64,000 nucleotides of DNA from Apiospora phragmitis (lineage: Eukaryota; Ascomycota; Sordariomycetes; Amphisphaeriales; Apiosporaceae): assembly GCA_038363925.1 (NCBI GenBank), contig JAQQWL010000011.1, positions 3,534,001-3,598,000 of the forward strand. The letters are read 5' to 3'. Both the position numbers and the translations under genes were made by a program. Shown in pieces: positions 22,877 to 36,127 of this stretch (positions are counted from its first letter, which is position 1; each line of letters opens with the position of its first letter). The notes under the pieces are model-generated. The model saw nothing but the letters and a program-made list of their open reading frames with translations, had not been told where the DNA came from and did not search any database.

Positions 22877-24075
22877 TTAAGCTTTCTTTTCCTTCTTCCT
22901 CTGCTCCAGCGTCCAGGCCACAGCGCGCTGGACGCCCACGTCCAACCCGACGAGGGGCTCGTAGCCGAGCCGTCTCCTGGCCTTGGTGATGTCGTAATAA
23001 CGGGTCATGCAGCTGTAGATGATGCGCTGGCGGTTGAGGGTGGCGGGCTTCCGGACGAGCCCGAAGTATACCTCGCTGAGGAAGCCGAGCATCAGGCCCG
23101 TCTCGCGCGACATAACCCAGGCGCTGCCGGGGCCCTTGTCGCTGCCCGCGGCGTGCCACACGGCGCGCGTGAAGTCCCAGAAGTAGACGGGCTGCCCGTT
23201 GGTCACGAGGAAGGCCTCGCCGTCGACGCGCTCGTGGTCGAGGGGCTGCGTCTCGGCGGCGGCGGTCACGAGCAGGGCGCGCGCCGCTAGCAGGTGCGCG
23301 TGGGCGACATTCTCGACGTAGGTGAAGTCGAACAGGTTGTGGTTCTCGCCAATTTGTACATTGTGTTTCCCTTGCTCGTAGATGTTTACCATGTGGTAGA
23401 TGGCCTGCATATCACCTTCGCCGAAGATGCCAGAGGGTCGGATAGAGGCTGTCAGGAGATTTGGGGCCGTCTCGGATCGGTTTGCGGCAAGGGCTATGGA
23501 CTCAGCTTCGGCCTAGATGAGTGACAAGATATCGTTAATTACGGCGCGCGGTTTTGGTAGAACAGTATTGTGCGATCATACCTTGGTCTCCGAGTAATAC
23601 TCGCTCTGCATCTTGCCCCGAATGACGGGGTAGGTCTCGTTCGCATTGATCAGGTCGTTTCTGTTGTCGCTCATAATGCTTGCCGAGCTCGTGAAGACCA
23701 GGGCCTTGACCCCGGTCTGCTGGCAGGCCGTCACCACATTCCGCGTACCGTCGATGTTGACGCGCTGGAAGAGGTCGTGGCTGACGTTGCCGCTGCCCTG
23801 GGCGGGGGCGAGGCCGTGTGGATGACGACGTCGGGCTTGATGCGTCCGAACTCCTTGACGAGCTGGTCGCTGTCGGTGATGTTGGCGTCGACGTACTCGA
23901 CGCCGTCCGACTCAGGGCGCCGGTTCTTGGTGCATTGCAGATCCAAGACACAGACGTGGCTGCAGCTCCAGCTGCGGAGAAGCAGGTTGACGACGTGGTG
24001 GCCCAGGAAACCACAGCCGCCGATGACGACGACGCGGCCGAGGCTGAGCTTCTGCTGGTGCTTTTCGGTGGCCAT
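22877..24075 (-). CDS. ERG26: Sterol-4-alpha-carboxylate 3-dehydrogenase (one apparent frameshift)
   Basis: Two exons (24075-23582, 23512-22877) are separated by a 69-nt intron (GTATGA to CATCTAG). The Rossmann motif GGCGFLGHH is near the N-terminus. NAD-binding acidic VLDL, the VIHTASPP segment and the catalytic YSETK (Tyr-x-x-x-Lys) follow, and the C-terminal half is typical of the 3-beta-HSD family (VRKPATLNRQRIIYSC). Erg26 oxidatively decarboxylates the C4 carboxyl during ergosterol synthesis in the ER. The frame breaks after HTASPP. One more G in the GGGGG at 23804-23808 (C on the coding strand) restores AQGSGNVSHDLFQRVNIDG and a 376-residue protein. Some 3-beta-HSD relatives act on other substrates, so the exact substrate is family inference. 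Confidence 0.86.
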
Positions 24076-25787
24076 GGTCGCGGAATTGTACTATTGGGCT
24101 GGATGGCAATTTGCGCTGGAATTGGAACCGTTGGGATGGAGTAATTGGCAGAAACGACAGCTTTTGCTCACCTGCGGCGGTCCAGCTTTGGTGATGGTAT
24201 GGCGCCCGGGGTCATTTACTTATCGGGTGGAATGGAGTGATCGGCCAGGGGTCCCTCCCTAATTGACTTGGCTCACCGCCCTGTAATTTAATAGGTATTT
24301 CGGGGGTGTCGACCGATCCGAGCCGGTGCGGTAAGGCGGAACTGGAACTGGAGCTCCATCACGATACCATGCTATGGATACACTTGTTAAATATAGCAGC
24401 AACCCAGAACTTACTTCTGTACATAACCTGCCTGGACGTAGGATGATAGAGTTGCTGCCTTACATATGTACTGATCCCCGTCAACTTGGCGACCACTTTG
24501 ACCTGTCAGGCTACCAAGGGCACAAAGGCTCAGTCCAACTGCAACGCTGTACAGTAAGGCGGATGGATTCGGTCTGATACAGGCTCGGGCCGCATAACAA
24601 AATTGATGATTACGGAGCGGACTTGGAGGAACCATACAGATGAAATTTGAAGGGTACGAGTGCTATGCTCTATGCGATGCGAAGAAGAATATTATTTTCT
24701 TTCTTTTTTGTTCTATCTTTTATCCAGAGGCATGCAATTGATAATCAAGTATGGATGGAAAATGCTGAATATCGACCAGATTCGTGTAAGTCGAGAGTAA
24801 GAAGTACTTACGTCAAATCGGCATGGCCTGACTACCTCATGTATATAAGCTGTCCAATATATGCGACGTGGTTCAAACAGCCGTGCTTGAGGTATGCAGA
24901 CGCTTACTTGTCTTGCATCCATTGAAGATAGCCTGTAAACTGTGAATGATGCCGCCCTATAAGACGACAACACACAATGGGGCGGAAGGCAACGTGGTGA
25001 AGAACCTTAGGCAAGCACGTCGGGCGTTGGTGCCCCGCACTAGTCTCAACCCCACCACTGCTAGCTAGGCTTAGGGACGCTCCCTGAATTCCATCTTGAA
25101 TGACCTCAGCTTTGCTGCCGTCACAGAGAGATCGCAGGTACCTTAATTGTATGCACCAGGTCCAGCTTCGTTTGTAGACATTAATCAAGGTAGGCATCCA
25201 GACCGGCCTTGTTAGGCTTCCCTTCAGCTTGATCTCTACCTAAATGTGCCTTCTATCGCTTCGGTCCCAGGCCTAACTGCACATTATGATCAAATATGTA
25301 CTCCGTATAATGCCGGTAATTCCCTCGAATAATGCATTATGCCATAAAAAAAGGTTTCATGAGGATAATATTATTCAGTTAAGGTAGGTGTTCAGATACC
25401 TCTATTTGAATAATGCGCTTATACCGTATTATAGTGAATATCATATTATGCGGTTACAGCATTTCCCAACCCTGCCTACTACGAACCTTCCGCTGGTAAC
25501 CCCTCCCTACGTGGAATAACCTCAGGTCCTGAACCGCCTCTCTGTTGTTCCCTTCGTTATTTTCTTCTGCCTATTCTCGTTTCGCCCCTCTTCAAATTCT
25601 GTTACCTGGACAGAGAACTACCATCCCCCACCATCGCTGATACCGAACTCAAATTGTGTTTCGATACCGCCCCAGCACTACGGTAGTTCCTTCCCTTCCT
25701 TTTTGATGCGGTACAGCCTTACATCGTCATATTCTACGGTCTTGGCCGACGTGACCTACAAACGATTGTTTCATCCGAGTCGGCACC
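24076..25787. other. Divergent intergenic region, 1.7 kb
   Basis: This separates ERG26 (leftward) from the E2-like gene (rightward). No gene is supported. 25270-25460 is AT-rich and carries several short palindromes sharing an ATAATGC core. 25480-25700 is pyrimidine-rich, fitting the E2 leader. Confidence 0.45.
25270..25460. repeat. AT-rich cluster of ATAATGC-type palindromes
   Basis: Within about 190 bp the core ATAATGC or its complement occurs repeatedly, in both orientations: near 25281, 25312, 25331-25342, 25410 and 25450. It includes the perfect 12-bp palindrome ATAATGCATTAT, and a related palindrome, ATAATATTAT, lies near 25366. It resembles a decayed miniature inverted-repeat element or an RIP-mutated remnant, but I cannot define ends or target duplications. 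Confidence 0.3.
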
Positions 25788-27199
25788 ATGGCGGACCAGT
25801 CCATCATCCGCATCACCAAGGAAATTAGCGACCTCCAAAAGAACTCAGACCTCTCGTTGGCCGTGGCCTTTCGGGATCGAGATGTGCGTAATGTAAGGAC
25901 CATGATCATCGGCCCCCACGAGACTCCCTACGAGTTCGGCTTCTTCGAGTTCGCCGTCAAGTTCAATAAGGAATACCCGCGCAAGTCACCTGCAGTTACC
26001 GCCATGACCACGAGCAACGGCCGGTGTCGCTTCAACCCAAACATATACGCCAACGGCAAGGTCTGCCTATCCATCCTAGGTACTTGGAGGGGCGAGCGAG
26101 GTGAGGAGTGGTCTGCTGCGCAAGGTCTGGAATCTATTCTTCTCTCCATCCAGAGTCTCATGTCGTCCAACCCGTACGAGAACGAGCCAGGCTTCGAGGA
26201 TGCCAACGAAGAGCACGACAAGAAGGCGCAGAAGGAATACGTAGCCAAGGTAAGGCATCCGGTGTTCTTGCTAGGCTGGCTAGTGGAGCGCCCATCCAAC
26301 TGACACGTCCACAGATTCGACACGAGACACTCCGTATTTCCGTCATCCAGCGCATGGAAGAATACCTTGGCATCACTGGTAACAGTGTCCAGCCGACCTC
26401 GATCGTGAATAATGACGACTATGATCTTGACATGGCCGATGAAGACATTGATGAGTCGTTGGTACCCTGGGAGCCATTTAAAGACCTGGTTAAACACCGC
26501 TTTCTCTGGTACTATGATTCATACCTCGAGGCCATTGAGAAGGCAAAGAAGGAAGTCAAGGACGGGCAGGCCTTTGATCGTATGCCGTTCGAGGGTTCGA
26601 GCAACATCATGGACGGAAAGTTCAATTACACGGAGCTCGAGCGCCGCCTTCGACACATCAAGGCTACTCTGGAGTCGGAATCAGATAGATGGGCATCAGA
26701 AGGCCTCCACCCGAAGGTTAAGGATGGCACGGTGGCTGTAAATCTCGCTCGTCAGTTTGAACAAATTCAAGAGTCATACAAGCGAAGCGAGGTGCCTCAC
26801 AGTGTCGAACTGGAGAACGGCAACCCGTTCGTGTGGAACTTGACGTATTTCGGACGTCCTATGACGAACCTTGACGGAGGCTCGTTCCGTTTCAAGCTCA
26901 GGTTCAGCCCTCGCTTCCCCGAAGAGCAACCCTCTGTCAAATTCGAGACACGAGTGTTTCACCATCGTATTGCCGAAGATGGTACGCCTTGTTATACGCC
27001 AAACCCTTCACGTCGTGAAGACATCAAACAGCACATAGATGCCGTCATCAATGCCCTAGAGGAAGAGCAACCACCGTACGATCCACGGACGATAGTCAAC
27101 CCCGAGGCCTATAAGCTATTCTGGGGAACTCCTGAAGACCGAAAGATGTACAACCGCCGCCTTCGCCGGTCTGTCCAGCAGAGCATAGAGGACTTATAA
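25788..27199 (+). CDS. Ubiquitin-conjugating (E2) protein with two UBC folds
   Basis: Two exons (25788-26249, 26315-27199) with a 65-nt intron (GTAAGG to CCACAG) encode 448 residues. The first UBC domain (about 1-160) resembles UBE2Z-type E2s: FNPNIYANGKVCLSILGTW with Cys93 as the likely thioester site, and NPYENEPGFE after it. A linker with an acidic patch follows. A second UBC-like fold occupies about 310-420 (NPFVWNLTYFGRPM, SFRFKLRFSPRFPEEQP, VFHHRIAEDGTPCYTPN) and also has a Cys at the equivalent place, about residue 380. E2s pass ubiquitin from E1 to E3 partners. The cellular target is unknown. The frame is intact and the start has a good context (CACCATGGC). Confidence 0.85.
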
Positions 27200-28391
27200 G
27201 AGGGCCTTTTGGTCGTCATCTTTACTCGTTCTTGCGATGTGTACTTTACGAACCAGACGCGTACTACCCCATGCGTTAAAGCGGGTTTGACCAACTGATG
27301 ATTTACGCTTTTTGATGTTCACGACTGCAGATTCCCAGGGGTTTCTTTAATATCCATTTGCGTTTTGCAGCTGGCTGGTGGTGGTATCATAAGGCGTTTG
27401 AGGATAGCGGACGGAGTGGATGGCCACCATCGGGGAACACGGTCACTGGCATGGATAAAGGCATCACTGGTAGATCCAGGCTCTGATTCCCAGTTTCAGG
27501 CCTTCGAAAGCGTGTATGTTTTGCTGGCAAGGCTGAAAGGAAGACCAGCAGTTCCCATAATATGAAGAGATAGCGTTTCTTGCAAAAATCACTTCCTGCC
27601 ATGCTGGATCGGCTTCTTGTCGTTGAATTCTACTCGAGTCCAATCAGGTGAGATCTCAGCTCCACGGCAGATACAACATAACTGCTTGTGGCATCCAGAG
27701 TTGATCAATCACCGTAGTCACGCCATATTCTGGACCCAAGTCGTGAAAGAAATATATAGCACAAAAGCCGGAGGGGCATGCGAACGATGAAGATTGAGAT
27801 TGGGTGTCTGAGTGCAATTAGCAATAATTAGAGGACCCTTGAATCGTTCCACTTTTTGAAGACATGATTAAGCAGACAGACTACATGGGTAATGTTTATA
27901 ATGGCGACTTCTATCTATATCTCTCATGCCAGACCACGGGGGTAGCAGGGTCTATCGAAGCTGCCAGCCCATAATCATCCAAATGTTTCGTGGTACTTGC
28001 TTGATGTTGTGATGTTACATCGTCGATGTATGTATGCTGTTGAGTTCATGGATGCTGGTCTAATCCGGCATAATACCTGGGCTCATCTCCCCAGTTGTAA
28101 TTTTGCCATGTCACTATGCTCTTATCTCATACCAGAATCACTGCTGTTGCCCTGCACTTCTCATGCAGTAACAAACTGGGCAGGTGTGGTATCACCATTT
28201 GGAACTATTACAACGAGCCTAGGTATGTGATCTTGGATGCCGCGATGGTATGTTGGGTAAAAGCTAACGATGGCACGACTGTACGAGGCAATACTTGCTA
28301 GTGAGACCGGTTGCGCTGCGCAGCAATGCTTGTTGCATACCATGTTCGCAGCGCAGGTCGCGTGCATCTTCAAGAGCAGACGGGCAAGCCT
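27200..28391. other. Intergenic between convergent genes, 1.2 kb
   Basis: This holds the 3' ends of the E2-like gene and the leftward gene ending at 28392. Short open frames occur on both strands without recognisable content. Confidence 0.45.
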
Positions 28392-29387
28392 TCATCGAGG
28401 TGGACCTTTCGGTTTCTTGCGCTCAATCTTGTCGCGCAAGGGATTGTACGGCGCTGCTACGCCAACCACTTCCTCTTGCTTGCCAGCCCCTGTAAACTCG
28501 TAACGACCATCGGGTGTGACCGTTACAGGAGCACCTTGACTCGGTCGGGCCAGCTGTTCGCTGTGTAGTCTGTCCAGCGACTCACCTGTGACTGCGTATT
28601 GCGACCAATTGATAGGCGGGCATCGATACACATTTTGCGCAGCGGGCAAAGTTGACCAAGGCTTTGATTCACGCTTGGTCGTAGTCTCGTCATTTTCGTC
28701 TTTGATTCGAGTGTCTTCGTCCGCCCCTGACGAGGACGAGGACGAGGACCAGGATGAGCCAGGGCGTCCTGCGCCGGCTGTATCGCCCGCCATGCGCACC
28801 CCGCCACTCTGCAGGTCGGCGATGAAGGCCTCCGGGTTTTCCAGGGCGGCATCCTTTGCCTTCTGCAGGGCGACCATGTCCTTCTTGGCATTGTTGCTTT
28901 GCATCTGAAGAATAGATATAGCAGACTTGAGAGCCAGGACATCAGGGTTTATGTCGAACTCAATGGGCTCCAGCGGTGGGGGTGCAACGACAGTTTGCGC
29001 GGGATGCGAAGAGTAGGCATACGACTGGCGCGGAGGAGGGAACTGAACCGGGTTGAGCGGCGGTGTGATCGGGCTCACAGGTGGCCGCGGCGGCGAAGAA
29101 GGTGCAGTACTCTGTGCGGCTCTGGCTACGGGTGTCGTCGCAGCTGGCGGCGGTCTTTGTGGAACGGTGGGTACCGGTACTGGACTCTTGGTCGAGGGGG
29201 TATTTGAGGCTGGTTGTCCTGGGAGGGTTCCAGTGGGCGCAGAAGACGCCATGGGAGCAGTTCGAGCTGTAGTGGCACCTGAGTTGTTGGTGGTTGGCGG
29301 CGCATAGCCGGCGATATTGGGCACTGGGACGGGTACTGGCGTCTGAGGGATGCCAGTCCCGTCCGTGTTGAGGGTAAGACCCGGCAT
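28392..29387 (-). CDS. Conserved fungal protein of unknown function, Pro-rich
   Basis: From the ATG at 29387 this frame encodes 331 residues: MPGLTLNTDGTGIPQTPVPV, a Pro/Thr/Ser-rich half, a helical stretch (EPIEFDINPDVLALKSAISI, then KKDMVALQKAKDAALENPEA), a Ser-rich acidic linker, and a C-terminal block (CPPINWSQYAVTGESLDRLH, then APYNPLRDKIERKKPKGPPR). The last block looks conserved and globular. I do not recognise a named family. The frame stays open upstream through a hexanucleotide repeat read as Ser-Ala to 29540, but that extension has no ATG, so I prefer 29387. Another upstream frame begins MSDLGYSAPRAFDF at about 29628 and would need a shift or intron to join. Function is unknown. 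Confidence 0.65.
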   Translation of the reverse strand: MPGLTLNTDGTGIPQTPVPVPVPNIAGYAPPTTNNSGATTARTAPMASSAPTGTLPGQPASNTPSTKSPVPVPTVPQRPPPAATTPVARAAQSTAPSSPPRPPVSPITPPLNPVQFPPPRQSYAYSSHPAQTVVAPPPLEPIEFDINPDVLALKSAISILQMQSNNAKKDMVALQKAKDAALENPEAFIADLQSGGVRMAGDTAGAGRPGSSWSSSSSSSGADEDTRIKDENDETTTKRESKPWSTLPAAQNVYRCPPINWSQYAVTGESLDRLHSEQLARPSQGAPVTVTPDGRYEFTGAGKQEEVVGVAAPYNPLRDKIERKKPKGPPR

Positions 29388-31164
<1,777 letters not shown>

Positions 31165-32457
31165 ATGGTGGCTTTGGGCCGTCTACGGAAGTCGAAGACG
31201 CCCACCGTCTTCGAATCGCCAATAGCAGACGATAACTTACCGCCACAGAGTTCAGTCTGTCAGCAACTGTTTACCGCACCTACTCCCCGGAACTTTTCCT
31301 ATCCCATAGGTATATCTACCGGCTCTCGCACACAAAACTGCCCGCATACATCGAACCGGGAAAGCTCAAACTGTGGTCAAGTGTGCGAGGTCTTCAGTCC
31401 CTCCCTCCACTCCTGCTCGAAAGGCCGCACGTGGTCAGAGGAAACTTCCTTTTTCAAGGGTGGTCAGCATCCACACGCCCAACCACACAAGCACGAGGGG
31501 AAGTTCGCAATTCAGCGTCAGCTCGATCAACTAGATCTGAACAAGCCCTCCAAGGAGAGGGAGAGCACCAGGAAGAAGCAGCGTAGAAGCACATTGCTCA
31601 GCCTGTCTGCGTCTTACACGCGAAGTACAACGTCGATAGGAGATATTTTGGAGGCAAAGGAGACGAAAGAACCAAGTTACAATCCGAACAAGGCGTCAAA
31701 GGTCTTTTCGTTTGGCGATTATACGTTACCTCCCAAGCCCCCACGATTCAAGCGCACCTCTTTAATTCAGCATAAGACGGCCTCATCGTTTGACGCATCA
31801 CAGCTGGTTCGAGTCTATACGACCAGCCCGCATCGCCCAGCCTCAAGCTCTCAAACCTGTGCCCCTCCGGCCAAAGCACCAGAGCCGGCTCTTGAAGCGT
31901 TCCCCTCATATGCCTGGGAGCATATCGGGGGCGATAGCATACCTCGAAGTCAGCTCACTGAGCACCATCCCGCACCCAAGCTCTCCAAAATGGGTCCCAA
32001 CGATAACAAAGTTGCAGCCGCGGACCGTCGCCCTAGCAACGGCGGGAGGTCAAGGGGTAATTCGACTTCGGAAGTCGACAAGCGGAAAGGGAAAGAGGGG
32101 AAAGGGCGGTGGTTGACCCAACTGAAGGAATGGGTATCGGTATCTGAGCCTTCGACCCAAGCATTCAAGCAGCACAGAAAGGGCACTTACCAGCGAGCTG
32201 GCATTGCGCTGGATGATCCTCGAGCGGGAGCGAAGCTCCATATTCCCACCACGACTCTGCCATCAAATGCCATCAAGCCTTCTGGCCGTGGTCCAGAGCC
32301 CGAAGAGGTTGCCAAAAGAAATACAGACAATAAAAAGAGAATTCGTCAGTCATTCAGTACCACTGGGGGCACATCGCAAGGATCGCGCTCTAGCACGAGC
32401 CAACATTCATCGATGAGCAGCCTCCCGATGCATTGTTACCCGAGAGAAGATGCCTGA
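31165..32457 (+). CDS. Uncharacterised, mostly disordered fungal protein
   Basis: An intronless frame of 430 codons starts MVALGRLRKSKTPTVFESPI in a good context (ACCATGGTG). It is Ser/Pro/Lys-rich and largely low complexity. More ordered-looking pieces are KASKVFSFGDYTLPPKPPRF, RWLTQLKEWVSVSEPSTQAF and YQRAGIALDDPRAGAKLHIP near the C-terminus, which may be the conserved core. There is no signal peptide, membrane span or known motif. Codon use and frame length support it as coding. I do not recognise a family. Confidence 0.65.
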   Translation: MVALGRLRKSKTPTVFESPIADDNLPPQSSVCQQLFTAPTPRNFSYPIGISTGSRTQNCPHTSNRESSNCGQVCEVFSPSLHSCSKGRTWSEETSFFKGGQHPHAQPHKHEGKFAIQRQLDQLDLNKPSKERESTRKKQRRSTLLSLSASYTRSTTSIGDILEAKETKEPSYNPNKASKVFSFGDYTLPPKPPRFKRTSLIQHKTASSFDASQLVRVYTTSPHRPASSSQTCAPPAKAPEPALEAFPSYAWEHIGGDSIPRSQLTEHHPAPKLSKMGPNDNKVAAADRRPSNGGRSRGNSTSEVDKRKGKEGKGRWLTQLKEWVSVSEPSTQAFKQHRKGTYQRAGIALDDPRAGAKLHIPTTTLPSNAIKPSGRGPEPEEVAKRNTDNKKRIRQSFSTTGGTSQGSRSSTSQHSSMSSLPMHCYPREDA

Positions 32458-33662
32458 TCAGAGAATGAATGAGGCTATGTTTGCGGGGCTCTTTCCAGGG
32501 GCTCCTTAGATCTGTATTACAACATGGCTTACTCCCATCAACGGCTGTTTCCAGGGCTTGTCCCCAAATTGCGGTCGATGTATAGTTGTCTTCACAGGTC
32601 TGGCCAGCTACAAGCATGAAACTCTGTAGGCTGGCGCTGTGTCGTGTTGGAAGATCCTCGCGGCATGCAATTGCGGTGGCAGAAGGTTACGATTATGATA
32701 TGGTGGCTGGGCAGTGATAAGACTATGCGTGGCGTTTGGAGTTGTCTTTTTTGTCTTTTTGGAATTGTATGCGCCTAGTTTCCGGATCTGGAATGCTCTG
32801 ATAGCCAAAGTAAACCTACTTAATTACTACGAAAGTGGGATACCATATGAGGGATTCGCACATATGTATAGGTATCCAATGTGTCAGCAATGGGAGAGCC
32901 GCAGGCTAACATGCTACCTAAGCTATAACTGAGTGTTCACTTTTTATCTTCAAGGCTATCAAACAAGGAAGCTCGCGCTTCAGTCAGTGGTGGCTGGGAA
33001 TGTCAAGAACTGTCTTGTAATTGATAACTTATACACGTACCTCTTATCTGTTCCTCGGGCCTTAGATGCCTTTGTCTTAGCGGGGCACAAGAAAGTATCA
33101 TAAAAGCGCAGGCGGGGAGAGGCAGCCTGAAGCTTAGTGTGGGTTGGGACTGCCGAATGACGTACTTGATTGCTTTTTCCAGCTTTTGCTATGCCACCAT
33201 TCGAGGGTGATCTGGGATCGAGCATGGCATCCTGGCATCCTGGCATCCTGGCCAATGCCTCCCCAAAGCGCATGGGAATTGGGACAAGCGCCATACTACC
33301 GGATGGGAATCCGGACTAAACTCTCCTACGGGCCAGCCACGAGCCTCGCTAAATAAGTGCTTTTGCTGCATTAACCTAGAGCATCCCATCTGCTTCCGCC
33401 TGGCTGGAAATGGGCGGGATTGGTCGCATGTTCTGGTGTAGTATCTGCTTGCGTCACTATGGCCTAACCTCGACGTTGGACATACACACTGTCCTCTATT
33501 CTGTAACCCGGGCAATTTCAAAGATATCCTCCCTCTCTCATTCCCATTGTTTTATTGTGCTCTATATTTCTAGAACCGGTTGATCGCCACGCACGAGCTC
33601 CCTCGAGGTCTCGTTTCTGCTAGAAATAGTCCGCATCCCTGCCCAAGAAGATCAGGCGCACA
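32458..33662. other. Intergenic, 1.2 kb
   Basis: No gene is supported. It includes a small tandem repeat (three copies of GGCATCCT) at 33226-33249. The 3' part is the likely promoter of the gene at 33663. Confidence 0.45.
33226..33249. repeat. Short tandem repeat (GGCATCCT)3
   Basis: Three perfect 8-bp copies lie in intergenic DNA. It is a minor satellite with no evident function. Confidence 0.9.
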
Positions 33663-35539
33663 ATGAGCCATCTTTGGGGTTCGTCCAGGAAGGACGACGG
33701 CGACAACAACGGCGCCGAAGACGCCGACAGCTCGGTGCGGGAGTCGCATGATAACGGCCGGGTCGCCAACGAGCACACCCGACTGCTTCCTAACAGAGTT
33801 GAGAGCACGACTATTCTCAGCCCGGACGATCCAGCGGTACGCGATGATGCAACATTCCAGTGAAAATGGGATGGGATGGGATTGACAACAGTTTATTACC
33901 AGAAGTAGGAAGAGCTGACCAAACGAAACTTTCTCATTAGGTATCGCCGTACAACCTGTGGTCTGTCCGAATCGTCCGATGGATCACCATCTTCCTCACC
34001 CTCGTCACCTTCGTCTGGTGGATCCTCCAGCTGGTCGGCCAGTTCGTGACGCCGCCAGGCTTCCACACGCGCGGTTCGGGCTTCTTCGCCTTCAGCTATG
34101 CCAGCATAACCCTGTCCAACCTGCTCTTTAGCCTGGTGTTCTTCGCCATCCCTCCAAGTCCGTGCGCATCCTTAGCATCGTCATGAGCGCGTTGCTGCTG
34201 GTCCAGACGGTCCTGCTGCTGGCCGTCGAGAAGACTCGGCATGAAGAAGGATGGGTGGGCATGGTCTCGGTGCTCTGTAAGCAATAATATTGAAACTAGG
34301 GGGGACAATTCATAACGAGGACGCAACTAATATCTCATGATTTACAGGGGCATTCCTGATTGCTGTCTGGGTGTTGGTCACAGACCGCTTGGTGCTCTGG
34401 GGCAAGCACGAGGAGGAGGAACGACTTACTGGCCGGGCAGAGACGCGGCGCAGTCTGGGAGAATGGTCGGCGGTCCTCGTCTCGACGCTTGCCATGATTG
34501 TTCTGACCGTGGCTCTCTTCCTGACGACTTGCACCCTTATACTCCGAGCTCTCGACGCTGGCCTCGCCCCTCCGGGGACTCGATACTGGGTTGATGGTGA
34601 CAAATATCTGATTCATGTGTACTGCCATGGTAACCAGACAGACTCCGAGGGTACCAAGCTGCCAACGGTACTGCTCGAGGCCGGAGAGGGCACGATTGAA
34701 GACGGGCTCTGGCAATTCGCCGATAATGCAGTCAACAACGGCTCCATTAGCAGATACTGTTTTGTCGACCGACCTGGCTTCGGATGGGTAGGTTGAAGGC
34801 ATTTTATAATTCCTTAAGGAGATGCTGATCAACTTCTAAGAGTGATACCGCGCCGTCCCCGCTATCCGCCGGTATGGCGGTGGAAGCTGTAAGCGAAGCT
34901 TTGGCTCGAGCTGGGGAAGATGGACCCTGGGGTGAGGCAACTCCACAGATCCTCGTGCTTTCCGCAGTCAACTAATCGAACATGACAACAGTTTTGCTTA
35001 GTGCTGGCATTGGCTCGGTTTATTCACGCATCTTCTCCTCGCGCAACGGGGAGCTGATCAAAGGGCTCCTGATGATTGACCCCTTACATGAAGACTTGCT
35101 GTACCGAGTCGGCGCCCCTGGCCCTGGTTTCTTCCTCTGGCTACGAGGTATCCTCAGCCCGCTAGGCCTGGACCGAATCCCGGGCGCTCTGTTCAAGGGC
35201 CGAAACAAAGAGGACCGCGTATGGGGCCGGTCGGCCTACCAGACGGGCAAGTTCATCTTCGCGAAGCTGCAGGAGAACCTGGTGGCCGACACCCTGACGA
35301 AGCGCGACGTGTCCAGCAGCAGTGCGATCCAGTACAAGGAGGCGCCGCTTACTATCATCAGCTCGGGCGAGGAGATGCGGCGCGATGATGCGTGGGAGGA
35401 GGCCCAAAGGGATCTGACGGGACTCACGCACAACTTGAAGCACTGGGACATTGTGAAGAAGGCGCCTCATGAGGTGTGGACGACGTTGGAGGGACGCGAG
35501 ACGATGGAGAAGAGGCTGAAGCAAATGGTGTATGCTTAA
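33663..35539 (+). CDS. Multi-span membrane protein with alpha/beta-hydrolase-like domain (one apparent frameshift)
   Basis: Five exons (33663-33836, 33941-34276, 34348-34787, 34841-34931, 34992-35539) encode 529 residues after one correction. The N-terminus is hydrophilic. Several membrane helices follow (ITIFLTLVTFVWWILQLV, ITLSNLLFSLVFFAI, ILSIVMSALLLVQTVLLLAV, AFLIAVWVLV, then LVSTLAMIVLTVALFL). A hydrolase-like region follows (LPTVLLEAGEGTIEDGLWQF, CFVDRPGFGWSDT, VLLSAGIGSVYSRIF). The usual GxSxG nucleophile elbow reads LLSAG, so activity is uncertain. Fungal relatives are often labelled mitochondrial integral membrane proteins; location here is unproven. The frame breaks at 34150-34152, where one more C restores FFAIPSKSVRILSIVMS. 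Confidence 0.75.
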
Positions 35540-36127
35540 TTGGTCGGCTTGGGAAAGCGTAAGGTTGCCTTTTTGGATGGAATTGCCTAGGTAGGTTAGG
35601 TAATTTTGCTGTTGTGAGCCCGATAGTAGTAGATTGATACCACCCCCGCGTTAGCATGGCAGCATGTTTTGTTTTGAATAATAAATGTTTACTTAAATCA
35701 ACCGAGATAAATACACAAGAGAATCATGCAATGAAAGATGGTATCGAAACATGTCATTATAAGCCGTATACAAGTAAGGAATACATGTCTCTTGTTCATT
35801 CATGTTGGACCTCTCTGAGGTGATCATGTGTAAGCTGGAGAGCGAGGGGAGCCTAGACTGGGAGCTAGGTACCTACATAGTACTGATGCCCCCACCATCG
35901 CCCGTCGCCCGATGTTAATGTAGCCTGCAGGGATCTTAATTGATTTCTCGTCAGTCGCGTCACGAACGCGTACTTTTCCAAGCTCCGAAAGACAGGCCAC
36001 ACAGCTTGTCCGTGTCAGAATAGCATCTACAAGCGACCACGTCACCTCCAGACGAGCACCACGGAATTAATTCCTCCCAAGAGTGCATAGGAGTTTCATT
36101 AGATCCATTGTCTCCAGAGCCGCTGTG
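35540..36127. other. Intergenic, 0.6 kb
   Basis: This lies between the hydrolase-like gene and RFC2, both rightward. It probably holds the 3' end of the former and the RFC2 promoter. Nothing else is recognised. Confidence 0.45.

Noticed and set aside
22739..24262. Long plus-strand frames opposite ERG26
   Set aside because: Antisense shadows; the minus strand encodes a clear short-chain dehydrogenase with Rossmann motif and YxxxK.
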